Shown: positions 15,823-23,660, counted from the first letter of the stretch. The stretch is DNA of 40,164 bases from Chloroflexota bacterium (GCA_005889295.1 VBEY01000239.1:1-40164), one strand, 5' to 3'. Numbers and translations: made by a program. The notes: generated by a model from the letters alone, not told the origin.

Positions 15823-16275
15823 TTGCCGACGATCCGCATTGCCACCGAGATCGACGCCCCTCCGGAGCGATGCTTCGACCTCGCGCGCGATGTAAGTGCC
15901 CACATACGCTCGACGGCGCGCACTCAGGAGCGAGCGGTCGCCGGCGTCACCGAAGGAATGCTCAGTCTTGGGGACGAGGTCACGTGGGAAGCGCGGCACC
16001 TGGGAGTCCGCCAGCGCTTGACCGCGCGGATCACGCGTTTCGAACGGCCCGTCCTTTTCGAGGACGAGATGGTGCGCGGTGCGTTCGCCTCACTCCGTCA
16101 TCTCCACGAGTTCCTGCCGCGCGAGGGCGGCACGACGATGGTCGATACCTTCACCTTCAAGAGTCCGTTGGGGGCGCTCGGTGCTCTGGTCGACCGCCTG
16201 TTTCTCGCAGGCTATCTGCGCCGGTTCCTCATCTCGCGGGCAGCGGAGCTCAAGCGGATGGCCGAGAGCCGCTAG
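15823..16275 (+). CDS. SRPBCC-fold (polyketide cyclase/START-like) protein
   Basis: 150 aa, probably a lipid- or ligand-binding single-domain protein. It opens with the family pattern IRIATEIDAPPERCFDLARD, has a beta-rich middle (EVTWEARHLGVRQRLTARI, then RFERPVLFEDEMVRGAF) and ends with the long C-terminal helix (LRRFLISRAAELKRMAE) that closes the cavity. The start is TTG 15823, 10 nt after the ileS stop, and no other start fits the conserved first strand. No catalytic residues are assigned in this fold. Its stop overlaps the convergent membrane-protein stop by 4 nt (CTAG). Confidence 0.82.
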   Translation: MPTIRIATEIDAPPERCFDLARDVSAHIRSTARTQERAVAGVTEGMLSLGDEVTWEARHLGVRQRLTARITRFERPVLFEDEMVRGAFASLRHLHEFLPREGGTTMVDTFTFKSPLGALGALVDRLFLAGYLRRFLISRAAELKRMAESR

Positions 16276-17480
16276 ATCCGAAGGAGCTGCTTCTTCTTGG
16301 CGGCGAACTCCTCATCGGTGAGAACGCCGCGGTCGTGGAGCTCCGAGAGCATCAAGAGGTCGTCGATGCTCGTGGAATGAGGAGCGCTGGGATGCACCGC
16401 CGGCTTGATCCGCCGGTCGACCCGTGCCTGCAGGGTGTTCTTGACGGGCGTGAAGACCGTCGCAAGGACGAAGAGCGTCATCACAATCGCGATATCGGAG
16501 CCCTGCCCGGTCATGGAGACGAACATCCGTTGGAAGAGCGCGACGCTGGCGGTGTAGACCCCGGCGAGGACGGCCGTCAGCAGCACGTAGACGACGGTCC
16601 GATTGATGATGAGATCGATGTCGTAGAGGCGATAGCGCAGGATCGCGATCCCGACAGCAGCTGGAATCGCGCTGACCGCGAGGACTGCGAAGACTTCGCT
16701 TGCGCCGGCGAGCGAAGGCACCAGGTCGGCGGCGGCCTGGACCAGGAACGCCGCGACGAGAAGCGCGCCGGCAAAGGCGAACCACTTGATCTGCTGGCGC
16801 TCCTCGCCGTCCGCGCGGCGGACTCGGTCGAGGAGTACCAGGCCGCCGACCACGACAAGAACCACCAGCAGGGGTTGAAGGATCGTGCCGATCGCGTCGA
16901 AGACAGCGGCGTACTGATCGAGGCCGACCGGGTTTCGTATCGACGCATATCCGACGGCGGCGAGAGTCTGTGGGGCCACCATCGTGATCGCCACGGCGAG
17001 AACGACGGACACGGCGGCGAAGTAGGCCGCTGGCCGCCACCGCGGAGATGGCAGGCGTCCATCCGGAAATAGGAGCGGAAGGAATAGGACGATCGCGGCG
17101 ATGCCTGGCATCCCGACCCAGAAGCTGAACCACGCCATGGCCTGCCCGAAAGGCAGCGTTCCTGGCGCGACGACCAGGGCTTGGATCGCGTATTGAGCCG
17201 CGAAGGACGAGAACCCGAGGCTGACGGCGGCCCCGCAGAACATCCAGCCGATCGGGTGGGCGTGATGCGTGCTGACGATGAGCGCACCGATCACCGCGTA
17301 TCCGAGGATCGCCAACGCGAACCAGATATCGAGCAGGGTTGCTCGTCCGACGAAGCGCACTTCGAGTGCGATGCTCGTGGCGGCGAGGACCACGTAGAGG
17401 ACTACGCTCGACCACGCCAGCCAACGAGCGCGTGAACCCGACGTTAGGACTCCGACCATCGCTCCGGACGCCGCCGTCAT
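16272..17480 (-). CDS. Histidine-kinase-like membrane sensor module ending in a SHOCT domain, no kinase
   Basis: 402 aa with about ten hydrophobic segments. The central part strongly resembles the membrane region in front of many actinobacterial and chloroflexal sensor kinases: GEERQQIKWFAFAGALL, then ILRYRLYDIDLIINRTVVY with LLTAVLAGVYTASVALF. Where a kinase would begin (after FTPVKNTLQARVDRRI) the protein instead has a Pro-rich linker and a C-terminal SHOCT-type helix pair, SIDDLLMLSELHDRGVLTDE plus EFAAKKKQLL. SHOCT domains are short oligomerisation or partner-binding tails. ATG 17480 is the likeliest start; TTG 17486 and ATG 17459 are alternatives. Function unknown; it may be a stand-alone sensor or scaffold. 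It lies 24 nt downstream of the tetR gene on the same strand. Confidence 0.78.
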   Translation of the reverse strand: MTAASGAMVGVLTSGSRARWLAWSSVVLYVVLAATSIALEVRFVGRATLLDIWFALAILGYAVIGALIVSTHHAHPIGWMFCGAAVSLGFSSFAAQYAIQALVVAPGTLPFGQAMAWFSFWVGMPGIAAIVLFLPLLFPDGRLPSPRWRPAAYFAAVSVVLAVAITMVAPQTLAAVGYASIRNPVGLDQYAAVFDAIGTILQPLLVVLVVVGGLVLLDRVRRADGEERQQIKWFAFAGALLVAAFLVQAAADLVPSLAGASEVFAVLAVSAIPAAVGIAILRYRLYDIDLIINRTVVYVLLTAVLAGVYTASVALFQRMFVSMTGQGSDIAIVMTLFVLATVFTPVKNTLQARVDRRIKPAVHPSAPHSTSIDDLLMLSELHDRGVLTDEEFAAKKKQLLRI

Positions 17481-17504
17481 ACCCAAGAGCGTACGCGTGC
17501 CCTA

Positions 17505-18098
17505 CTAGAGGAGGGCGCTCCGGAGCGCCGAGTAGATCAGTCGGGGAGCGCGCCGACGCCCGGGACCGGTCAGGGCCGTCCGCCACGTCGGATAGGAAAG
17601 GAGTGCGTGCGCGAGCGCGATGGCGTCGCTTGGTCGGATCCGGAGCCCGCCGTGCCGCGCGAGGTCATTGATCGTTCGTGTGATGATCGCGAGCCGTACG
17701 CCGTCGAGCTCGCGAAGGAGCGCCGCGATCTCGCGGGGCAGCGCTCCGTCAACGAGTGTCTCGAGCAGGACGGACTCGGCGCGGTACTCGCGCTCGTGCA
17801 TGGCGATGAGCTCGCCGAGGACCGCATCCGCGCTCTCACCTCGCGGGCGCCATCGCTCGATACGGCCGATCAACCCTTTCGCACGTCCTCGCAGCGCCGA
17901 CTCGACGAGCCGTTCCTTCGTAGGGGCGTGCAGGTAAACGGTTCGGGAAGCGACGTGAGCGCGTCGTGCCACTTCAGTGATCCGAAGGTCCGCATACCCG
18001 CGGCGGGCGACCTCGCGCAGCGCGGCCGACTCGATGGCGGTCGATGTTCGCGCCGTTCGGCGTGCACGCTCGCGTTGGACGTACCTTCGATTCGCTAC
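17505..18098 (-). CDS. TetR-family transcriptional regulator (non-canonical GTA start inferred)
   Basis: Dimeric DNA-binding repressor of about 197 aa. The TetR N-terminal domain is complete: RRYVQRERARRTARTSTAIE (4-23), helix 1 SAALREVARRGYADL, then the helix-turn-helix RITEVARRAHVASRTVYLHA (39-58) and TKERLVESAL. The ligand domain fills the C-terminal 120 residues. The first ATG, GTG or TTG codon in frame is GTG 17972, which would cut the DNA-binding domain in half. Upstream the frame is open to a TGA near 18141 with no canonical start. GTA 18098 lies 6 nt after a TACACT -10 hexamer and gives a normal TetR N-terminus, so I place the start there; it is inferred, not proven. The membrane SHOCT gene follows and is the likeliest co-transcribed partner. 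Confidence 0.72.
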   Translation of the reverse strand, partial: VANRRYVQRERARRTARTSTAIESAALREVARRGYADLRITEVARRAHVASRTVYLHAPTKERLVESALRGRAKGLIGRIERWRPRGESADAVLGELIAMHEREYRAESVLLETLVDGALPREIAALLRELDGVRLAIITRTINDLARHGGLRIRPSDAIALAHALLSYPTWRTALTGPGRRRAPRLIYSALRSALL

Positions 18099-18104
18099 AG
18101 GTCG

Positions 18105-18110
18105 AGTGTA
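18105..18110 (-). promoter_or_regulatory. -10 hexamer of tetR, leaderless geometry
   Basis: TACACT on the minus strand (18110-18105) ends 6 nt before the inferred GTA start at 18098. The 60-nt interval between tetR and fabD therefore holds a promoter for each direction. Confidence 0.4.
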
Positions 18111-18142
18111 TCGGAATATCGAGAGCTCTCGACCCGATGCGC

Positions 18143-18148
18143 TATCGT
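18143..18148 (+). promoter_or_regulatory. -10 hexamer of fabD, near-leaderless geometry
   Basis: TATCGT ends 10 nt before GTG 18159 and no Shine-Dalgarno precedes that start. It would initiate the long fabD-to-rlmN gene run with a leader of 0-4 nt. Confidence 0.4.
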
Positions 18149-18158
18149 TGCATCACAC

Positions 18159-19172
18159 GTGGGAGATCTCGCCTTCGTTTTCCCTGGGCAAGGCTCGCAG
18201 ATCGTCGGCATGGGCCGCGCGGTCTACGAGCAGTCGGCGCGCGCCCGCGAGATCTTCGAGGAAGCCGACCGGACGGTCGGATACGAGCTGTCGAAGATCT
18301 GCTTCGACGGACCTTCGGGCGACCTCGACAGCACGACGGTGGCCCAGCCCGCAATCCTAACGACGAGCGTTGCCATCCTCGAAGCCTTCATCGAGTCGGT
18401 GAACGTAAAGCTCGGCCGACGCTCGAGCGACGGCGTCGAACCGCGTGGCGTCGCCGCGCTTCCGGCGTCGCTTCGTCCGCGCTTTGTGGCAGGGCACTCG
18501 CTCGGAGAATTCACGGCGCTTGTCGCGGCCGGTGTACTGACGTTCCAGGACGCGCTCCGCCTCGTGGCCGAGCGTGGTCGCCTCGCGGCATCACGGGGGG
18601 CGAAGGGGGCGATGGCCGCGATCGTCGGCCTGCCAGCGGAAGAGGTCGACCGCGTGATCAAGGACACACTGCCGCTCGGGAGCGCGGTGGTCGCGAACGA
18701 CAACGGGCCCGCGCAGGTCACCATCGCCGGCGACAGCGAGAGCGTCGCAAAGGTGAGCGAAGCGTTGACCAAACACGGCGCCCGGAAGGTCGTGCCGCTG
18801 CGCATCTCCGCGCCGTTCCATTTCCCGGACATGGGACGGATCGGCCCGGACCTCGCCGCCTTCATGCACACGCTTCACTTCCATGAGCCTGTCGTCCCCG
18901 TCGTCGCCAACGTCAGCGCGATACCGCACCCGTCGGCGTCGGCCATCCCGGAGGCCCTCGTTCGGCACCTTTCGAACAGGGTCGAGTGGCTGCGGTCGGT
19001 GCGATACATGGCCGAGCGCGGCGCGTCTACGTTCGTCGAGATCGGCGCGGGCCAGGTCGTGAACGGCCTCGTAAAGCGCATCGCCGACGTGAAGCTGCTC
19101 AACGTGTCGGATCCCCTGTCCATCAAGGGAGCGCTGTTGACCCTGCGGGAACGCGCCGCCGCGTCGCGGTGA
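18159..19172 (+). CDS. fabD: Malonyl-CoA:ACP transacylase
   Basis: Loads malonate onto acyl carrier protein for type II fatty-acid synthesis. The 337-aa protein begins MGDLAFVFPGQGSQIVGMGR, has the nucleophile Ser114 in AGHSLGEFTA, the catalytic His221 in RISAPFHFPDM and the NVSA segment near the C-terminus. An extra loop of roughly 25 residues (about 82-107, VNVKLGRRSSDGVEPRG) precedes the nucleophile motif and makes it slightly longer than usual. GTG 18159 is chosen because the conserved first strand starts there; the open frame extends far upstream into tetR antisense. First gene of the fabD-fabF-fabG cluster; the stop overlaps fabF by 4 nt. Confidence 0.95.
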   Translation: MGDLAFVFPGQGSQIVGMGRAVYEQSARAREIFEEADRTVGYELSKICFDGPSGDLDSTTVAQPAILTTSVAILEAFIESVNVKLGRRSSDGVEPRGVAALPASLRPRFVAGHSLGEFTALVAAGVLTFQDALRLVAERGRLAASRGAKGAMAAIVGLPAEEVDRVIKDTLPLGSAVVANDNGPAQVTIAGDSESVAKVSEALTKHGARKVVPLRISAPFHFPDMGRIGPDLAAFMHTLHFHEPVVPVVANVSAIPHPSASAIPEALVRHLSNRVEWLRSVRYMAERGASTFVEIGAGQVVNGLVKRIADVKLLNVSDPLSIKGALLTLRERAAASR

Positions 19173-20404
19173 CGCGCCGCGTCGTCGTCACGGGCCTCGG
19201 GGCCGTGACGCCGCTGGGCCTGGACGTACCGAGCACCTGGGACGCGCTCGTCCATGGACGGAGCGGCATCGGCCGCATCACACGATTCGACCCTTCGCCG
19301 TACGAAACCCAGATCGCCGGGGAGGTCAAGGGGTTCGACCCCGCGAAGTACATGGATCGCAAAGAGATCCGGCGCACCGACCGCTTCACCCAATACGCCG
19401 TCGGCGCGGCGGCGCAGGCCCTCGCCGACGCGGGTCTGAAAGGCGGCGGCCCGGACCGCGATCGCATCGGGGTCGCGATCGCCACGGGGGTCGGCGGCAT
19501 CGAGACGCTCATCGACCAGGTGCTCCTGATGAAGGAGCGCGGACCGTCGCGCCTCTCGCCGTTCCTCGTGCCGATGCTGATGGCGAACGCCGGATCGGCC
19601 CAGATTTCGATGCAGTTCGACGTACGCGGCCCGAGCCTCACCCACGTCTCGGCGTGCGCGTCGAGCGCGCACTCGATCGGCGAGTGTGCCGAGCTCATTC
19701 GCCGCGGTCAGGCCGAGGTCATGGTGAGCGGCGGGGCTGAGGCCGCCGTGCTGCCGCTCCCGATCGGCGCCTTCGCGACGATGCACGCGATGAGCCGCCG
19801 GAACGACGCGCCCCAGAAAGCGTCGCGGCCGTTCGACAAGGATCGCGATGGATTCGTCCTTTCGGAGGGGGCAGCCGTCCTCGTTATCGAAGAGCGCGAA
19901 CGCGCCCTCGCACGCGGCGCGAAGATCTATGGCGAGCTCGTCGGCTACGGCGCCACGGCCGATGCGTACCACATCACCTCGCCGTCGCCGGAGGGCGAGG
20001 GCAACGCGCGCGCGATGCGGATGGCGCTCGACCAGGCCGGCATGAAACCGTCGGACATCGAGTACATCAACGCCCACGGCACGTCGACGCAGCCGAACGA
20101 CCGGGAGGAGACCGCTGCGATCAAGCACGTCTTCGGTGACCACGCGTACAAGCTCATGGTGTCGTCGACGAAGTCGATGACCGGTCATCTCCTCGGGGCC
20201 GCGGGCGCGCTCGAAGCCATGGCCTGCGTGCTCGCGATGCGCGACGGGTGCGTCCCCCCCACGATCAACTACGAAACGCCTGACCCGGCGCTGGATCTCG
20301 ATTACGTACCCAACGAGGCTCGCGCCCGGCCGATCAAGACCGCGCTCTCCAACTCGATGGGCTTCGGCGGCCACAACGCCTCGCTGATTTTCCGCGCCGC
20401 CTAG
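19169..20404 (+). CDS. fabF: 3-oxoacyl-[acyl-carrier-protein] synthase II
   Basis: Condensing enzyme that extends acyl-ACP with malonyl-ACP. The 411-aa thiolase-fold protein has the full Cys-His-His triad: C163 in VSACASSAHSIG, H303 in NAHGTSTQPND and H340 in KSMTGHLLGAAG. The C-terminal NSMGFGGHNASLIF is the usual ending. GTG 19169 overlaps the fabD TGA (GTGA) and gives the typical start MTRRVVVTGLGAVTPLG. No acpP or fabH lies beside it, so the carrier protein and initiating synthase must be encoded elsewhere. Confidence 0.96.
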   Translation: MTRRVVVTGLGAVTPLGLDVPSTWDALVHGRSGIGRITRFDPSPYETQIAGEVKGFDPAKYMDRKEIRRTDRFTQYAVGAAAQALADAGLKGGGPDRDRIGVAIATGVGGIETLIDQVLLMKERGPSRLSPFLVPMLMANAGSAQISMQFDVRGPSLTHVSACASSAHSIGECAELIRRGQAEVMVSGGAEAAVLPLPIGAFATMHAMSRRNDAPQKASRPFDKDRDGFVLSEGAAVLVIEERERALARGAKIYGELVGYGATADAYHITSPSPEGEGNARAMRMALDQAGMKPSDIEYINAHGTSTQPNDREETAAIKHVFGDHAYKLMVSSTKSMTGHLLGAAGALEAMACVLAMRDGCVPPTINYETPDPALDLDYVPNEARARPIKTALSNSMGFGGHNASLIFRAA

Positions 20405-20436
20405 CCGCTGGCACCGCTGGTGCACGCTCATCGCCT

Positions 20437-20853
20437 ATGAAGAAACCGCCCGAGCGACCCCCAGAGGAGTGGAAGAGCGCCGCCGAGCCGATGACCGACT
20501 CGCAGGCGTCATTCCTTAAGCGTCTGTCCGCCGATGCGGGCCAGGAGTTCGACCCGAGCCTGAGCAAGGCGGCCGCCTCGCGCCGTATCGACGAGCTTTT
20601 GAGTCGCGGCAAGGGTGGCGGGTCCGCGCCCTCAACCCCGAGCCGGCGCCCGCGGAAAGCGGCGGCGTCTCGGCCGGCGAAGGCGCGTTCCGACGGGATG
20701 AGCGACGCGCAGTCGGCCTACCTGCAGGAGCTCGCCGAGGAGGAAGGCGGCGATTTCGACCCGGACCTCACAAAGGAGGAAGGGGCGCGGCGCATTGGGG
20801 AGCTTCTGGTCAAGCAGATGGCGCGCCGGTCTCCAACGGAGCCGCCCTTCTAG
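20437..20853 (+). CDS. Tandem DUF3072 protein
   Basis: 138 aa made of two copies of a short helical motif joined by a basic, Ala/Pro/Ser-rich linker. Copy 1 (19-59) reads MTDSQASFLKRLSADAGQEF then DPSLSKAAASRRIDELL; copy 2 (88-128) reads MSDAQSAYLQELAEEEGGDF then DPDLTKEEGARRIGELL. This matches the DUF3072 pattern, which normally occurs once. No enzyme motif is present. It lies between fabF and fabG on the same strand with gaps of 32 and 26 nt, so it is probably co-transcribed. The function is unknown; the helix-loop-helix look suggests a protein- or nucleic-acid-binding module. Confidence 0.78.
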   Translation: MKKPPERPPEEWKSAAEPMTDSQASFLKRLSADAGQEFDPSLSKAAASRRIDELLSRGKGGGSAPSTPSRRPRKAAASRPAKARSDGMSDAQSAYLQELAEEEGGDFDPDLTKEEGARRIGELLVKQMARRSPTEPPF

Positions 20854-20865
20854 ACCGCGTCCTGT

Positions 20866-20871
20866 TAGTTT
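20866..20871 (+). promoter_or_regulatory. -10 hexamer of fabG, leaderless geometry
   Basis: TAGTTT ends 8 nt before ATG 20880, and no Shine-Dalgarno is visible in the 26-nt gap. It would let fabG and the genes after it be transcribed independently of fabD and fabF. Confidence 0.4.
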
Positions 20872-20879
20872 CGGCGCGC

Positions 20880-21629
20880 ATGGGCCTCGAGGGGCGAACC
20901 GCCCTCATCACCGGCGCGGGCCGCGGGATCGGGCGCGCCACGGCCATCCGCCTCGCCCGTGACGGCGCGCGTATAGCGATGAACTTCAAAGGAAACGCGG
21001 AGGCCGCCGAGGAGGCGAAACGCCTCGTCGAGAAGGGCGGCGGTCAGGCGACACTGATCCAGGGCGACGTGTCCGTTGACGCTCAGGCCGAGAACGTCGT
21101 GAAAGGAGCGCTCGCGTTCGGCGAAGGCCGGCTAGACATCCTGGTCAACAACGCGGGCATCACCCGTGACAACCTGCTCGTCCGAATGAGCCCCGAGGAC
21201 TGGGACGCGGTCCTGGACCTGAACCTCCGAGCCGCGTTCCTCGTTACCAAAGCCGCGATGCGCCCGATGATGAAGCAGCGCTCGGGGCGCATCGTGAACG
21301 TCTCTTCGGTCGCCGGCGTGGCTGGGAACGCGGGCCAGGCGAACTACGCCTCGGCCAAGGCCGGCCTCATTGGATTCACGAAGACCGTGGCGCGAGAGAT
21401 GGCCGTCCGCAACATCACCTGCAACGCCGTGGCGCCCGGGTTCGTGCCGACCGATCTCACCAACGCGCTGATCAAGCAGATGGAAGACACGATCCTCAAG
21501 CAGATCCCTCTCGGCCGCTTCGGCACAGTCGAGGATGTCGCGAATGCCATCGCGTTCCTGGTGTCGGACGAGGCGAGCTATATCACCGGTCAGGTGCTGG
21601 TCGTCGACGGCGGGATGGTGACGGCCTAA
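20880..21629 (+). CDS. fabG: 3-oxoacyl-[acyl-carrier-protein] reductase
   Basis: NADPH-dependent reductase of the fatty-acid cycle, a classical short-chain dehydrogenase of 249 aa. The cofactor loop TGAGRGIGRA lies at 11-20, NNAG at 90-93, and the catalytic residues are Ser143 (NVSSVAG), Tyr156 and Lys160 (ANYASAKAG). The C-terminus ITGQVLVVDGGMVTA is standard for FabG. Clustered with fabD and fabF, which supports FabG over other SDR functions. lspA starts just after its TAA stop. Confidence 0.94.
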   Translation: MGLEGRTALITGAGRGIGRATAIRLARDGARIAMNFKGNAEAAEEAKRLVEKGGGQATLIQGDVSVDAQAENVVKGALAFGEGRLDILVNNAGITRDNLLVRMSPEDWDAVLDLNLRAAFLVTKAAMRPMMKQRSGRIVNVSSVAGVAGNAGQANYASAKAGLIGFTKTVAREMAVRNITCNAVAPGFVPTDLTNALIKQMEDTILKQIPLGRFGTVEDVANAIAFLVSDEASYITGQVLVVDGGMVTA

Positions 21630-21631
21630 GC

Positions 21632-22120
21632 GTGCGGCCCTCGCGGTTCCTTCTCGTTGTGGGCGTTGCCGCCCTGGTCTTCGCGCTCGACCGGCTGACG
21701 AAGGCCTGGGTCAGCGAGAACATTCCCCTCGGCACAGCACGCCCGATCGTTGGCGATTACGTGCGGATCGTCCACGCGCAGAACACCGGTGCCGCGTTCG
21801 GCCTGCTTCCTGAGCGAACGACCCTTCTGTCAGTGTTGTCGGTCGTCGCGGTGCTGGCGATCGTCTACTACTACCGTCAAATCGCGAGCACGTCCTGGCT
21901 CGTGTCGGCGACGCTCGGCATGCAGCTCGGCGGCGCCTTTGGAAACCTCCTCGACCGCATCACCCAGGGCTACGTCGTCGACTTCGTCGACGTTGGGGTC
22001 GGCGAGATCCGGTTCTGGGCGTTCAATGTCGCGGACTCGTCGATCGTCGTAGGGATCATCCTCGTCACCGCGGCGCTTTGGTACGAGGAGCACCGCACAG
22101 CAACACCGAAGCCGGCCTAG
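21632..22120 (+). CDS. lspA: Lipoprotein signal peptidase (signal peptidase II)
   Basis: Membrane aspartyl protease that removes signal peptides from prolipoproteins such as those of tctC and the BMP protein here. 162 aa with four membrane segments. Family motifs: FALDRLTKAWV near the N-terminus, HAQNTGAAFGLL (48-59), GGAFGNLLDRITQGYVVDFV (100-119), and FNVADSSIVVG (131-141). The two catalytic aspartates lie in the VVDFVD and NVADSS segments. Starts with GTG 21632, 2 nt after the fabG stop; its TAG stop shares one base with the rluD GTG. Confidence 0.95.
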   Translation: MRPSRFLLVVGVAALVFALDRLTKAWVSENIPLGTARPIVGDYVRIVHAQNTGAAFGLLPERTTLLSVLSVVAVLAIVYYYRQIASTSWLVSATLGMQLGGAFGNLLDRITQGYVVDFVDVGVGEIRFWAFNVADSSIVVGIILVTAALWYEEHRTATPKPA

Positions 22121-23067
22121 TGGGGGAGCGGATCACTCTCCGCGTGGATGAAGGCGGGCAGCGCGTCGATCGCTTTCTCGCGGCGCACAGCCTCCTGTCG
22201 CGCAGCGCCATCGCCCGGCTCGCTCGCGACGGCCATGTGCTGGTCAACGGAGCCGCGGTGGAGCCGGCTTACAAAGTTCGGCTCGGCCAGGAGCTCGTCG
22301 TCGACGTCCCGGATGCGGAGCCCGCCCTATCGCTCGCCCCGGAGAACATCCCGATCGACGTCCTCTACGAGGACGAGGACGTGATCGTCGTGAACAAGCC
22401 GGCGGGCCTCGTCGTCCATCCCGCGTACGGCCACGCCACGGGCACACTGGTGAATGCGGTCGTCGGACGCATCACGGCCGAGACCGGCCGCGCCGCATCG
22501 CGACCAGGGATCGTGCACCGCCTCGACAAGGACACCAGCGGCGTGCTCGTCGTCGCGAAGAACGACACCGCACACCTCGCTCTCGCCCGCCAGATCCAGG
22601 CTCAGAAGTTCGGCAAGGAGTACCTCGCCCTGGTGTGGGGCGATCCCGGTTCCACTCCCGCCATCGTCGAGGCTCCCCTGCTCCGCGACCCGGACGATCG
22701 CCGCCGGATGGTCGTGCGAGCCGGGGGTCGAGAGGCAACGACGCGCTTCGAGCGTATCGCGGCGTGGGCGTCCGGGGCCGAGCGGCGGGCGCTCCTCCAT
22801 GTCCGACCGCTGACCGGGCGAACCCACCAGATTCGGGCGCACCTCGCCTACGCGCGACTCCCTATCGTTGGCGATCCGGTGTATGGAAAGCGCGGCGAGC
22901 AAAGCGGTCTGGAACGCCAGTTTCTCCATGCATGGCGCCTCACCGTCCGTTTGCCGCATGCCGGCGAGCGCACCTTCACCGCCCCGCTCGCTCCAGAGCT
23001 CGCCGATTACCTGCGCGGGCTCGGCGCGCCGGTCACAGCCACGCCGGTCCTGGAGGAGGTTCGCTGA
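22120..23067 (+). CDS. rluD: RluD-family 23S rRNA pseudouridine synthase
   Basis: Isomerises uridines to pseudouridine in RNA, most likely 23S rRNA. The 315-aa protein has an N-terminal S4 RNA-binding domain (about 14-70: QRVDRFLAAHSLLSRSAIAR) and a catalytic domain with VVNKPAGLVVHPAYG (90-104) and IVHRLDKDTSGVLVVAKND, where D136 is the catalytic aspartate. LTGRTHQIRAHLAYARLPIV is the conserved C-terminal motif. GTG 22120 overlaps the lspA stop by one base and gives a normal S4 start. The lspA-rluD order is common in Terrabacteria. Exact target uridines cannot be assigned. Confidence 0.92.
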   Translation: MGERITLRVDEGGQRVDRFLAAHSLLSRSAIARLARDGHVLVNGAAVEPAYKVRLGQELVVDVPDAEPALSLAPENIPIDVLYEDEDVIVVNKPAGLVVHPAYGHATGTLVNAVVGRITAETGRAASRPGIVHRLDKDTSGVLVVAKNDTAHLALARQIQAQKFGKEYLALVWGDPGSTPAIVEAPLLRDPDDRRRMVVRAGGREATTRFERIAAWASGAERRALLHVRPLTGRTHQIRAHLAYARLPIVGDPVYGKRGEQSGLERQFLHAWRLTVRLPHAGERTFTAPLAPELADYLRGLGAPVTATPVLEEVR

Positions 23068-23660
23068 GCGTCGACGGCCGCGGCCTCCTCGTGATCATCT
23101 CCGCGCCGTCGGGCGCCGGGAAGGACACGGTGATCCACCGGCTGGTCAAGGAGCTCGACGATGCGGTCGTCTACGTGACCGCGACGAGTCGCAAGCCGCG
23201 TCGCAACGAACACCACGGGGTCGACTACTACTTCTACGAGCCCGAGAAGTTCCGCGCCGAGATCGAGGCGGGGAACTTCCTCGAATGGTCGATGGTGCAT
23301 GGCGACTTCAAGGGAGTGCGCAAGGACGCGCTCGCCGACACGCTGCGCGATCACCGGATCGTCATCGTCAAGCCGGAGCCGCAGGGAATGCGGAAGATCA
23401 AAGCGAAGCTGCCTGAGGCGCTGACCATCTTCATCATGCCCCCGTCGCTGGAATCGCTACGGAGACGGCTCGTGGATCGCGGGACCGAGAGCGACGAGCA
23501 GCGCGATCTGCGGATGCGGAACGCCGAGATCGAGATGGCCGCGGCGCCTGAATACGACTATGTCGTCGTGAACGACGACGGCAAGATCGACGAGACCGTG
23601 AAGGAGATCGCGGAAATCGTGCGGAAGGAGATGAAGAAACCGCGGCATTACGACCTGTGA
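23064..23660 (+). CDS. gmk: Guanylate kinase (CTG start inferred)
   Basis: Phosphorylates GMP to GDP. The 198-aa protein has the P-loop SAPSGAGKDT (13-22), the GMP-binding segment SRKPRRNEHHGVDYYF, and the lid region RLVDRGTESDEQ. No ATG, GTG or TTG precedes the first strand RGLLVIIS in frame. The GTG inside that strand (codon for V10) would delete it. CTG 23064 follows GGAGGAGG by 4 nt and overlaps the rluD TGA as CTGA, mimicking the ATGA/GTGA coupling used by the neighbouring genes, so I take CTG as the start. The stop overlaps priA by 4 nt. Confidence 0.92.
   Translation: MSVDGRGLLVIISAPSGAGKDTVIHRLVKELDDAVVYVTATSRKPRRNEHHGVDYYFYEPEKFRAEIEAGNFLEWSMVHGDFKGVRKDALADTLRDHRIVIVKPEPQGMRKIKAKLPEALTIFIMPPSLESLRRRLVDRGTESDEQRDLRMRNAEIEMAAAPEYDYVVVNDDGKIDETVKEIAEIVRKEMKKPRHYDL

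Noticed and set aside
17607-18158. Long N-terminal extension of the fabD frame
   Set aside because: It is antisense to tetR and precedes the conserved FabD first strand; GTG 18159 is the natural start.
18875-20431. 518-codon frame antisense to fabF
   Set aside because: Shadow of a gene with all catalytic residues intact; no plausible start signal or family match.
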